Source: Flavobacterium tistrianum (GTDB taxonomy: Bacteria > Bacteroidota > Bacteroidia > Flavobacteriales > Flavobacteriaceae). From it: a stretch of 64,000 nt of DNA. Positions 42,885-51,424 of this stretch are shown in pieces. The stretch lies in contig NZ_QJRH01000061.1 of the NCBI RefSeq assembly GCF_003254545.1, positions 86,702 through 150,701 of the forward strand. The letters are read 5' to 3'. The notes beneath the pieces are model-generated. The model searched no databases, had not been told where the DNA came from, and saw only the letters and a program-made list of their open reading frames with translations. How positions within the stretch are numbered: the stretch's first letter is position 1; the number at the start of each line of letters is the position of its first letter. Both the position numbers and the translations under genes were made by a program.

Positions 42885-42892
42885 CAAATTTA
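42885..42892 (-). promoter_or_regulatory. -7 box (TAAATTTG) for the DUF433 gene
   Basis: Reverse strand reads TAAATTTG, 17 nt before the ATG. Confidence 0.45.
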
Positions 42893-43027
42893 CAAAAATT
42901 AAAATGAATGATATTTTTAATTTTCTCGCAGATTCGCCAGATTTTTTTATCTCCTAAATCCGCTAAATCTGCGGGAGTTTTTTGTATTTTTAAAATCTAT
43001 TAAAACTCCAACTTTTAAATTAAAACA

Positions 43028-43984
43028 ATGAAATATAATAGATGTGGAAAAAGCGGTTTGCTGCTTCCTGAAATTTCTTTAGGATTATGGCATAACTTCG
43101 GTTCAGTTGATAATTTTGAAAATGCCGAAAGTATTGCTATCGAGGCTTTTGACAAAGGAATTACGCACTTTGATTTAGCGAATAATTACGGACCAGTTCC
43201 AGGTTCTGCCGAGGAAAACTTTGGTAAAATCTTATGGCATAATTTTCAAGGAAATCTTCGTGATGAAATCGTAATTTCTACTAAAGCGGGCTATACCATG
43301 TGGAAAGGGCCTTATGGAGATTGGGGCTCGCGTAAATATCTTTTATCTAGCTTAGACCAAAGTTTAAAACGAATGAGTATTGATTATGTCGATATTTTTT
43401 ATTCACATCGTCCAGATCCAGAAACTCCGATTGAAGAAACTATGATGGCTTTAGACCACACTGTTAGAAGCGGAAAAGCTTTGTATGTTGGAATCAGTAA
43501 TTATTCTGCAGAACAAACACGTGTTGCGGTTGATGTTTTGAAACAATTGGGTACGCCATGTTTGATTCACCAAGCAAAATATTCTATGTTGGAGCGTTGG
43601 GTCGAAAATGGTTTATTGGATATTTTAGAAGAAAAAGGAGTAGGGTGTATAGCGTTTTCACCTTTGGCACAAGGACTTTTAACAGATAAATATTTAAACG
43701 GAATTCCTGAAAATTCTAGAGCGCATAATCCGAACGGGCATTTGAGAGAAGATGAGGTTACGCAAGAACGTATTCAGAAATTAATTCAGCTAAATGAAAT
43801 TGCTCAAAATAGAAATCAGTCTCTGGCACAAATGGCTTTGGCTTGGTTGCAAAAAGATAAACGAATTACTTCTGTGTTAATTGGAGCGAGCTCTGTAAAA
43901 CAATTGTGTAATAATATTGATTGTTTGCAGAATACTGAATTTTCGCAGGATGAGTTGAATGCGATTGAGAGTATTTTATCTTAA
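43028..43984 (+). CDS. aldo/keto reductase (YghZ-like)
   Basis: 318 aa cytoplasmic NADPH-dependent reductase. Catalytic tetrad: Asp and Tyr in HFDLANNYGPVPGSAE (~48-56), Lys in IVISTKAGY, His in IFYSHRPDPETP. NADPH-binding C-terminal KRITSVLIGASSVKQLCNNI. Closest in motifs to L-glyceraldehyde-3-phosphate reductase YghZ/Gpr. It lies just outside the mannan locus, tail to tail with GH97, so a link to it is doubtful. Confidence 0.93.
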   Translation: MKYNRCGKSGLLLPEISLGLWHNFGSVDNFENAESIAIEAFDKGITHFDLANNYGPVPGSAEENFGKILWHNFQGNLRDEIVISTKAGYTMWKGPYGDWGSRKYLLSSLDQSLKRMSIDYVDIFYSHRPDPETPIEETMMALDHTVRSGKALYVGISNYSAEQTRVAVDVLKQLGTPCLIHQAKYSMLERWVENGLLDILEEKGVGCIAFSPLAQGLLTDKYLNGIPENSRAHNPNGHLREDEVTQERIQKLIQLNEIAQNRNQSLAQMALAWLQKDKRITSVLIGASSVKQLCNNIDCLQNTEFSQDELNAIESILS

Positions 43985-43988
43985 TATC

Positions 43989-44021
43989 AAACCTAACAGG
44001 TTTTTAAAACCTGTTAGGTTT
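43989..44021. terminator. bidirectional terminator between AKR and GH97
   Basis: AAACCTAACAGGTTTT (43989-44004) and its exact complement (44006-44021), single-base loop. The same sequence type is common as an intergenic repeat in related genomes. Confidence 0.8.
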
Positions 44022-44037
44022 CTACTTTCTTTCTTAA

Positions 44038-46017
44038 TTATTTAATAATCATCGCCAATCCACCACCGCTTGCTAAAGGATATTTTACTTTAGTTGTCGA
44101 GTCAACGGTTATGATTTCCTTTTTATAATCGGTTGCAGCTTTATCTGCGTTTAGTCCGTCGGAGAAAACTTCGGCTTGGAATTTTTTGCCTTTTTCAAGG
44201 AAAGAAAAATCTATTGTAATAGCTCTAGAATCCCAATTCGTTATTGCACCCAAATACCAAGTGTTTCCTTTTCTTCTGGCAATTGAAACGTATTTTCCAA
44301 CTTCGCCATCAAGAGCAACTGTTTCATCAAAAGTAGTTGGAACTTTTGCTATAAAATCAGTGCTTTCCTGCTCTTTCATAAAAGCGGTCGGGCTGTCGGC
44401 CATCATCTGCAATGGAGCTTCAAAAATCGTGTAAAGCGCTAATTGATGGCATCTTGTTCCCTGACTCATTGGCGTAGAATGACTTGGCTTGAATTCGCTT
44501 TTTGTAGCATTTCGCATCGCGCCTGGAGTATAATCCATTGGTCCAGCCATCATTCTAATAAACGGAATTGTTACATCGTATAGCGGAACATCATCATTTG
44601 GTGTCCATTTATTGTTTTCCAGACCTTTTACACCTTCAAAATTTAAAATATTTGGATAGGTTCTCTGAATTCCCGTTGGTTTATACATCCCATGAAAATC
44701 AATTATCAATTTATGATTGGCTGCTTTTTGCGCAATATCATAAACCGAATTGACCATTTTAGCATCGTCACGATCTATAAAATCAACTTTGAAACCTTTT
44801 ACGCCTAATTTTGCATAATTGTCAAAAACGGCGTCTACTTTATTGTTTATTGCCATCCACGAAGCCCACAGAATGATGCCAACGTTTCTTTCTTTCGCGT
44901 AAGCAATCAAATCTTTCAAATCTACATTCGGATTGTGTTTCATAATGTCCGCTTCAACACTCCAGCCTTCGTCCAAAACCACGTATTCAACTTTATTTTT
45001 AGAAGCAAAATCAATATAGTATTTATAGGTCTGCGTATTGATTCCTGCTTTAAAATCAACGTTGTAAATATTCCAGTCGTTCCACCAGTCCCAAGCTACT
45101 TTTCCTGGTTTTATCCACGAAATATCTTTTATTTTTGATGGTTCGGCTAATTTCTGAACCATATCGTTATTGGCTAAAGCGGCATCATTTTCAGAAATTA
45201 CAATTGCTCTCCACGGAAAAGTTCTCGTTCCTTTGGTTTTAACCAAATAATCGGCTCTTTCGGTAATTAATTTGTTGAGGTAATTAAATCCGCCATTGGT
45301 TTCTTGTGTTGGATATTTCGAAAAACGAGATTCAAAACCTGTTTTGTTTTTATTGTTCGTTACAAATAATCCAGCATAATCTTCGAGATCAGCTTCTAAG
45401 AAAACGGCTTTTTTATGGTTTTTATAATCAATTAAAAATGGAAGAAAAGCTAAAGTATCTTTTGCAAACTCACTTATTTTTTTGCTCTCATAATGCGATT
45501 CAAATGAAGAAATAAACTGATCTTTCGGATTTCTTAAATCTCTCACATATGGCATTAAAGTGTTGTAATCTTTATCGAAATTTAAAACCACTTCTTCATC
45601 ATTAACCGTAATCTCTTTTTTCTTTTTAGTTGTAAAACGATAAGCCGCGCCATCATCAAAAACACGAAATTCGATAGCAAAATCATTTTTAAAATTAATG
45701 GTCAATTTATTGTATTGATCTTTTACATTTTTCTTTTTGTAAAAAGGTGTTTCAAAAGAAGTATTCACACTTTCTTTCTTTGAATTTAAAACAATCGGAT
45801 TTTTTCCTAAATCCTCATTTTGATTTAAAGTCATTGACATTTCAGACGGAGCCAAAATCAAATCTTTTTCGTGTGAAATAGACCAAGAGATTTTATCATT
45901 TACAGCAATTTTAACTTGAATTTTTCCATTAGGAGAAATTACTGCAAAATCTTGTTTCTTTTGAGAAAAAGAGATGTTCAGAAATAAAAAACAAAAAAGA
46001 ATGAGTGTATTTTTCAT
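44038..46017 (-). CDS. GH97 glycoside hydrolase, probably retaining alpha-galactosidase type
   Basis: 659 aa from ATG 46017, which begins the signal peptide MKNTLILFCFLFLNISFSQ; an ORF 16 codons longer is not credible as it precedes the signal peptide. N-terminal beta-sandwich (~25-290), then the barrel: WDWWNDWNIYNVDFKAG, YVVLDEGWS, GVKGFKVDFIDRDDAKMVN, FHGMYKPTGIQRTYPNILNFEGV, and a C-terminal sandwich. GH97 splits into inverting alpha-glucosidases and retaining alpha-galactosidases; the Asp at 415 in DFIDRD occupies what I take as the nucleophile position of the retaining group. That fits removal of galactose from galactomannan. Last gene of the leftward arm, after a hairpin repeat. Confidence 0.92.
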   Translation of the reverse strand: MKNTLILFCFLFLNISFSQKKQDFAVISPNGKIQVKIAVNDKISWSISHEKDLILAPSEMSMTLNQNEDLGKNPIVLNSKKESVNTSFETPFYKKKNVKDQYNKLTINFKNDFAIEFRVFDDGAAYRFTTKKKKEITVNDEEVVLNFDKDYNTLMPYVRDLRNPKDQFISSFESHYESKKISEFAKDTLAFLPFLIDYKNHKKAVFLEADLEDYAGLFVTNNKNKTGFESRFSKYPTQETNGGFNYLNKLITERADYLVKTKGTRTFPWRAIVISENDAALANNDMVQKLAEPSKIKDISWIKPGKVAWDWWNDWNIYNVDFKAGINTQTYKYYIDFASKNKVEYVVLDEGWSVEADIMKHNPNVDLKDLIAYAKERNVGIILWASWMAINNKVDAVFDNYAKLGVKGFKVDFIDRDDAKMVNSVYDIAQKAANHKLIIDFHGMYKPTGIQRTYPNILNFEGVKGLENNKWTPNDDVPLYDVTIPFIRMMAGPMDYTPGAMRNATKSEFKPSHSTPMSQGTRCHQLALYTIFEAPLQMMADSPTAFMKEQESTDFIAKVPTTFDETVALDGEVGKYVSIARRKGNTWYLGAITNWDSRAITIDFSFLEKGKKFQAEVFSDGLNADKAATDYKKEIITVDSTTKVKYPLASGGGLAMIIK

Positions 46018-46052
46018 GTTGTATTTTTTATCAAATTTCGATTTTGTTATTC

Positions 46053-46134
46053 TGTAGAGACGCACAGCAGTCTATGGCCAGTTTACATCGTATATATTCG
46101 TTGAGCATAAGACGCACTGCAGTGCGTCTCTACA
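46053..46134. repeat. GTAGAGACG hairpin repeat between GH5 and GH97
   Basis: TGTAGAGACGCACAGCAG (46053 on) pairs with CTGCAGTGCGTCTCTACA (to 46134), one mismatch in 18. Worn relative at 19171. It lies in the 140-bp gap within the leftward operon. Confidence 0.75.
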
Positions 46135-46157
46135 GAAAATTGGAATGAATGATTCTT

Positions 46158-47444
46158 TTATTTCTTTAATTCTGAATTGTATTTTTTGACAATTTCTAAT
46201 GTCGATTTATCTTCATTAAAAACAGAATTCAGCCCTTGAGGTTCTTGCGGTGGATCTGTTGTGAAAGGTTCTCCGGGATTCCATTTTCCGTCTGAGTGAA
46301 TTGCTTTTCCCTCACCGCCAAAACCCCAGAAATTGGCAGCTTGCAACGGGCCGCCGCTTTTAACGCTTTCTGCAACTCTTCTAAAAATATAACTGTAGAA
46401 TTTATCTCTGTAAACCGAAGGAGCTCCAGCATTTAGATTTTCATTTTCTCTCGGAAGTCCGAATTCTTCAATAATTATTGGACGTTTTAAATTATTAGCA
46501 ACTTTAATATGATCATCAATGTATTTGCCAGCATTTTCAATAGTTTTAGGCATTGTAGCCTCAGCATTATCAGCTTTAAACCAATTCCAGTTTTTAGGCC
46601 AAATATGCATCGTCAGATAATCGATATTCGGATTTTGATGTGTTCTTTCGAAGATTTCCATGCTGTCGTTTGAACTGTTTTTTCCTTCAGAGCCTGTAGA
46701 AACCAGATGATTTTTATCTAAACTATCAATCAAATCCACAATATTATTAAGCCATTTTGTGAATTTTGCCTCGTTTTCAACTGTAAAAAGTCTAGGTTCG
46801 TTTCCAACTTGCCAAGACATAATCGTATTATCTTCGTTGTATTTCTTTTTAGAATACGCATTTGTTCTTCCAATAATAAACTTCACATGATTATTTAAAG
46901 CTTTCATGCAAGGCTCACAGCTATGAAATTGCTCTGTATACGACATAAATTGCGGCCAAGTATTCGGCGGAATATTCGGAACCGGAACTGGACCTTTGCC
47001 ATTCCATTCCAAATATTGCGACATTCCACCAGACCATTCCCAGTTATTAGTCAGATATAAAACGGCATACATATTTCGTTTGCCCATTTCGCTAATCAGA
47101 AAATCCAATCCGTCCAATAAATCTTCGTCATATTTCCCTTGTTCATATTGCAATGCGGGACGAACTGTAAAATCATATTTTCCGCCATCGGCACCAACCA
47201 AAACGCGCAAATTATCGATTCCGTTTTTCTTCATTAAATCCAACTCGCGCAAAAGCCTTTTGCGATCGCCTATTTTTTTAGAAGCCAACATACTTCCGTA
47301 CCAATAATTGGTTCCAATGTAAGCGTACGGTTTATCACCTTTGTAAAATTCATTTCCTTTTACGGTTATTCTTTCCTGCGCCTGACAAGCAATTGCAGTA
47401 AAAATTAAGGCCAATGAAAGTGTTTTAAAAAATCTGTTTTTCAT
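46158..47444 (-). CDS. GH5 (subfamily 7-like) endo-beta-1,4-mannanase
   Basis: 428 aa. Signal MKNRFFKTLSLALIFTAIACQAQ; the Cys at 20 may make it a lipoprotein or the cut may be after QAQ. The (beta/alpha)8 barrel has NYWYGSMLASKKIGDRKRLLRELDLMKKNGIDNLRVLVGADGG typical of bacterial GH5_7 mannanases, acid/base Glu216 in SWQVGNEPRLF and nucleophile Glu327 in IIIEEFGLPREN. It cuts internal Man-Man or Man-Glc bonds of the imported glycan. Separated from the epimerase gene by a 137-bp gap with REP copy B and from GH97 by another repeat, so it may be uncoupled from its neighbours. Confidence 0.93.
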   Translation of the reverse strand: MKNRFFKTLSLALIFTAIACQAQERITVKGNEFYKGDKPYAYIGTNYWYGSMLASKKIGDRKRLLRELDLMKKNGIDNLRVLVGADGGKYDFTVRPALQYEQGKYDEDLLDGLDFLISEMGKRNMYAVLYLTNNWEWSGGMSQYLEWNGKGPVPVPNIPPNTWPQFMSYTEQFHSCEPCMKALNNHVKFIIGRTNAYSKKKYNEDNTIMSWQVGNEPRLFTVENEAKFTKWLNNIVDLIDSLDKNHLVSTGSEGKNSSNDSMEIFERTHQNPNIDYLTMHIWPKNWNWFKADNAEATMPKTIENAGKYIDDHIKVANNLKRPIIIEEFGLPRENENLNAGAPSVYRDKFYSYIFRRVAESVKSGGPLQAANFWGFGGEGKAIHSDGKWNPGEPFTTDPPQEPQGLNSVFNEDKSTLEIVKKYNSELKK

Positions 47445-47458
47445 AATTTATATTTTAA

Positions 47459-47542
47459 GGAGCTAATCCCGCTATCCGTTCCAATCTTTTTGTGCTGAAC
47501 CCCAGCACAAAAAGGATTTCCACTTCTATCGGGGCTAGGGCT
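47459..47542 (-). repeat. REP-like hairpin element, copy B
   Basis: On the reverse strand it aligns with copy A (16868-16953) end to end: AGCCCTAGCCCCGAT ... GGATAGCGGGATTAGCTCC. The central stem differs from A on both sides at matching positions (CTTTTTGTGCTG with CAGCACAAAAAG) so pairing is kept. Lies inside the mannan operon. Confidence 0.78.
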
Positions 47543-47580
47543 ATACGTTCTGTAAGACGTTTTGATTTTTATTTGAAACC

Positions 47581-48771
47581 TTAATTCTCAATTCGATGAA
47601 TAAGCTCTAGGCAAGCACGGCCATTATGATACGGACATTTCCAAAATCCAGCTTTGTCTTTTTTCATTACACTATAATCCTCAGAAACTCCCCAAAACCA
47701 TTCTCCATTCTGCAGATCTATGATGTGTTTTTTTATGAATTTCCAGTTTTTGTAAACGATATCCAGATATTCTTCTTTTTGGGTTAATTGATAAGCATTA
47801 TAAAAACCAATTAAAGCTTCTGCCTGTGGCCACCAATGCTTTTCAGCGATTAATTCATTTTTTTCAGGATCAAATTCATACCATAAACCGCCATCAGAAT
47901 CAAGACCTTTTTTGGTAGCCTCTGCCATCTGAATGGCATATTTTTGATAGTTGGCAATCAGAGTTTCATTTCCTGAAATTTCGGCGCATTGCTGTAAAAG
48001 CCAAGCTGCTTCAATATCATGTCCGTATGAAATAACATCTGGTTTTTCTTTCCAGTTTTCATCAAAAAACAAACGCAAATGTCCTGTTTTGGTATTGATG
48101 AAATACTTTTCGATGGTTTCAAGTAATTCGATTATCGTAGCAAGCAATTTTTCATCTTTCCAAACCTTGTATAAATTCGCATACCCTTCAATAATATGAA
48201 GATGCGTATTCATAGTTTTCTTTTCGTTGGCATCTTTTGCGCTTAAACGTAAATCTTCAATGGGTTGCCAATCTCTCGTGAAAGCTTCCAAATAACCTTT
48301 ATTTACAGGATCGTAACTGTATTCTTGAATTTTTAGATATAAACTTTTAGCTATTTCTAAAGCTCTTTTTTCATTTGAAATCGAATAATATTCAGACAAT
48401 CCATAAATCGCAAAGGCTAAAGCATAAATTTGGTTTTTGGTATCTTTTGGAGTTTTATCCTCATTTATGCTCCAAAAAAGACCTCCAAATTGTGTGTCAT
48501 AAAAATAAGCTGCAAGAAACTCAAATGCCCTTTCTGCCAGTTTTTTGTGGTTTTCATTTTTTGTTGTTTTGTAGCTGGCAGAAAACGTCCAAAGGATTCG
48601 GGCATTTAGAACCGAACCTTTTTCTGCATTGGCAATCAGATGATCGTTAAAATCAATTTGCCCAACAAAACCTCCATTTCGATCATCAATAGTACGTTCT
48701 GACCAATAGTCTAGAATGGAATCCAGTTCTGCGGTTAATTCTGATTTTAAAAGCTTGAGTTGTAATGACAC
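47581..48771 (-). CDS. AGE-family cellobiose/mannobiose 2-epimerase
   Basis: 396 aa, no signal peptide, cytoplasmic. (alpha/alpha)6 barrel. Conserved catalytic and substrate residues: ERTIDDRNGGFVGQIDFND, VISYGHDIEAAWLL, AEKHWWPQAEALIGFYNAYQ, FWKCPYHNGRACLELI. Converts the reducing-end mannose of mannobiose to glucose (Man-Man to Man-Glc), which GH130 then cleaves. Start is GTG (48769-48771), 6 nt after the GH130 stop, so translation is likely coupled. Mannobiose over cellobiose as substrate is inferred from the neighbours. Confidence 0.93.
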   Translation of the reverse strand: MSLQLKLLKSELTAELDSILDYWSERTIDDRNGGFVGQIDFNDHLIANAEKGSVLNARILWTFSASYKTTKNENHKKLAERAFEFLAAYFYDTQFGGLFWSINEDKTPKDTKNQIYALAFAIYGLSEYYSISNEKRALEIAKSLYLKIQEYSYDPVNKGYLEAFTRDWQPIEDLRLSAKDANEKKTMNTHLHIIEGYANLYKVWKDEKLLATIIELLETIEKYFINTKTGHLRLFFDENWKEKPDVISYGHDIEAAWLLQQCAEISGNETLIANYQKYAIQMAEATKKGLDSDGGLWYEFDPEKNELIAEKHWWPQAEALIGFYNAYQLTQKEEYLDIVYKNWKFIKKHIIDLQNGEWFWGVSEDYSVMKKDKAGFWKCPYHNGRACLELIHRIEN

Positions 48772-48777
48772 GGTATT

Positions 48778-49968
48778 TTAAATTGCGTTATTTTTTTCGA
48801 TTTGATTAATGATAGTCTGCACCGAACCAGCAGAAACAAAAGTATCTGCAGGCGTGTTGATTACATAATCGACTAATTTGTCCACGGTTGAAACGGCCAC
48901 GTGCATTCTCGTATCAGATGAAGCGTAATAAATGTAAACTGTTCCGTTTTCGTCCTCAATCCATCCGTTAGAGAATAAAACATTCGAAACGTCGCCAACT
49001 CTTTCGATTCCTTCTGGTCCCATAAAATGTCCAGCAGGAACGTGTGTAACTTTCGAAATATCATTCAAATCGGTCATAAACATATATAGAGTATAGCGTA
49101 ATCCTGCAGCAGTATTACGAACACCGTGTGCTAAATGTAACCATCCTTCTGAAGTTTTAATTGGAGCAGGACCCAAACCATTTTTCAATTCATAAATAGT
49201 ATGATATTGTTTTCCGAAAATGATTTTCTCGTCTTTAACAATTGGGTTTTTCATGTCTTCAACATAACCCAAACCAATTCCGCCTCCAGAACCAACATCG
49301 ATAAAACCATCTTGCGGACGCGTGTATAAAGCGTATTTTCCGTTTACGAATTCTGGATGTAATACCACATTTCGCTGCTGTCCTGTATTCGAAATCAAAT
49401 CAGGAAGTCTTTCCCAGTTTACTAAATCTTTAGAACGAACAATTCCCGCATTGGCTACAGCCGAACTTGTGTCGCCTTTTGGAGCATTTGGATCTTTTCT
49501 TTCTGTACAGAAAATTCCGTATACATAACCGTCATCGTGATTTATTAAACGCATATCGTACACATTTGTATCAGGCTCTTCGGTTTGTGGGATTACGCAA
49601 GGTTTATCCCAAAATTTGAAATTATCAATTCCGTTTGGGCTTTCTGCAATGGCAAAAAACGATTTTCTATCAATTCCTTCTACACGAACGGCAAGTAGAT
49701 ATTTTCCGTTCCATTTCATTGCGCCAGCGTTGAAAGCGGCATTTACACCGATTCTTTCCTGTAAAAAAGGATTTGTTTTTTCGTTAAAATCAAAACGCCA
49801 GTTTAACGGAATATGCGCCGCAGTAACAACAGGATTTTTATAGCGCTCATAAATGCCATTTCCTACAGTTTCCTGCGGCTCGTTTTTTTGTTCAATAAGT
49901 GTTTTATGTTCGTTTTCTAATGCCGATTTTCTTTCTTGAAAATTGACTGAAGATGTTATTGTTGTCAT
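48778..49968 (-). CDS. GH130 mannosylglucose phosphorylase
   Basis: 396 aa, cytoplasmic, five-bladed propeller. NAAFNAGAMKWNGKYLLAVRVEGIDRKSFFAIAES and EPDTNVYDMRLINHDDGYVYGIFCTERKDPNAPKGD are GH130_1 phrases; phosphate- and sugar-binding region GLGPAPIKTSEGWLHLAHGVRNT follows. Expected reaction: 4-O-beta-mannosyl-glucose plus phosphate to alpha-mannose-1-phosphate and glucose. Next to the epimerase and symporter in one operon, as in the Bacteroides fragilis mannan pathway. Confidence 0.95.
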   Translation of the reverse strand: MTTITSSVNFQERKSALENEHKTLIEQKNEPQETVGNGIYERYKNPVVTAAHIPLNWRFDFNEKTNPFLQERIGVNAAFNAGAMKWNGKYLLAVRVEGIDRKSFFAIAESPNGIDNFKFWDKPCVIPQTEEPDTNVYDMRLINHDDGYVYGIFCTERKDPNAPKGDTSSAVANAGIVRSKDLVNWERLPDLISNTGQQRNVVLHPEFVNGKYALYTRPQDGFIDVGSGGGIGLGYVEDMKNPIVKDEKIIFGKQYHTIYELKNGLGPAPIKTSEGWLHLAHGVRNTAAGLRYTLYMFMTDLNDISKVTHVPAGHFMGPEGIERVGDVSNVLFSNGWIEDENGTVYIYYASSDTRMHVAVSTVDKLVDYVINTPADTFVSAGSVQTIINQIEKNNAI

Positions 49969-49996
49969 ATAAATTGATTTCTTTGTCTTTGGTTTT

Positions 49997-51388
49997 TTAT
50001 TGATTTTGATCTCTCTTTTCGTTTAAATCCTGTTCTATAATCTGTAATTTTTCTTCTGATAAAGGGTAAAATGCGATAAAAGCTACTGATATTGCGGCCG
50101 CAATTGCAGGTAGTATACTTAACATTAATTGAATTCCGTTTTGTGCTGTTGCAGTTTGTTCAACATTAGCTTGAAAACCGAAATAACCCAAAAGCCATCC
50201 AGCTCCAGCACCGCCAATGGTCCAGCCAAATTTTTGAGACATTGAGGATGCTGAAAATACTAATCCTGTCGCTCTGCGTCCTTGTTTCCATTCCGAATAA
50301 TCGGCGCTGTCGGCATACATTGACCAGATTAATGGGAAAATACATCCCGCACAAATACTGATTAAAACTTGGAAACTCATGATTAAGAAAACATCTTCTT
50401 TTCCGAATAAATAGAAAATAAGACTTAAGATTGCTGCCAAAGCCATTGCACCAAAAAAGGTTTTCTTTTTACCGATTTTATTGGCAATAGGAGTTGCAAT
50501 AATGACTCCGATGATGTTTGCTGCTTGTCCTAAAACCAAATAGATTGACGTTGGCGTCATATGAAAATCAGTTCCGAAAAGCGAAAAATCAAAGTTTACA
50601 GAACTGCTTACATAATATTTAAAATAATAAACCGCCGCTCCGTCGCGAATAGAATTGAATACTAAGGCTCCGATTCCTGCTCCAAGTAGAATCCACCACG
50701 GTTTATTTTTCCAAAGATCTTTTAAGTCTTCCTTTAAATAATTTTGTTCATCTGCAATTGGTTTGATTCTTTCTTTGGTGAATGCAAAACAAGCCCAGAA
50801 AAATATAGTTGTAATGAATCCGAAAACGGCAATTGTTGCCAGCCAGCCCGATTTAGAATTTAGATTTCCTCCAAAATAATTTACCAAAGGTTCAATTAGC
50901 CAAAGCGCCAATAAACTTCCTCCGAAAGCAAAAACCATACGGTAAGATGAAAGTGTGTTTCTTTCTTTTCGATCAGAAGACATTACGCCCAAAAGTGATG
51001 CATAAGGAACATTGATTAAAGAATAAATCATCATCATTAAAGAATAAGTCACATAAGCGTAGATGATTTTTCCTTTTTCATCAAAATCTGGAGTGTAGAA
51101 AGTTAAAACTCCAATCACGGCAAAAGGTATGGCAACCCAAAGAAGATAAGGTCTGAATTTTCCCCATTTGCTTTTGGTTCTATCGGCTAGAATTCCAACA
51201 ATTGGGTCAAAGCAGGAATCCCAGATTCTAGTAATTAAAAACATGGTTCCCACTACAGCAGGTGCCAATCCGAAAACGTCGGTGTAGAAAAATAGGAGAT
51301 ACATACTGAAAATTTTCCAGAACATAGATGAGGCGGCGTCTCCTAGTCCGTAACCGATTTTTTCTTTTAAACTAATTTTGTCGTACAT
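49997..51388 (-). CDS. GPH-family sugar:cation symporter (MelB-like)
   Basis: 463 aa, 12 membrane helices. GLGDAASSMFWKIFSMYLLFFYTDVFGLAPAVVGTMFLITRIWDSCFDPIVGILADRT is the canonical GPH start with the Asp residues of helices II and IV; GRRATGLVFSASSMSQKFGWTIGG is typical of the second half. Brings disaccharides released in the periplasm into the cytoplasm for the epimerase and GH130. 28 nt upstream of the GH130 start, 36 nt after the GH26 stop: one operon. Confidence 0.94.
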   Translation of the reverse strand: MYDKISLKEKIGYGLGDAASSMFWKIFSMYLLFFYTDVFGLAPAVVGTMFLITRIWDSCFDPIVGILADRTKSKWGKFRPYLLWVAIPFAVIGVLTFYTPDFDEKGKIIYAYVTYSLMMMIYSLINVPYASLLGVMSSDRKERNTLSSYRMVFAFGGSLLALWLIEPLVNYFGGNLNSKSGWLATIAVFGFITTIFFWACFAFTKERIKPIADEQNYLKEDLKDLWKNKPWWILLGAGIGALVFNSIRDGAAVYYFKYYVSSSVNFDFSLFGTDFHMTPTSIYLVLGQAANIIGVIIATPIANKIGKKKTFFGAMALAAILSLIFYLFGKEDVFLIMSFQVLISICAGCIFPLIWSMYADSADYSEWKQGRRATGLVFSASSMSQKFGWTIGGAGAGWLLGYFGFQANVEQTATAQNGIQLMLSILPAIAAAISVAFIAFYPLSEEKLQIIEQDLNEKRDQNQ

Positions 51389-51424
51389 TGGTTATTTTTT
51401 AAGGTTTTAATTTGTTTTGGGCGG

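Noticed and set aside
44038..46065. Longer GH97 start at 46065
   Set aside because: Adds 16 residues before the signal peptide and runs into a repeat.
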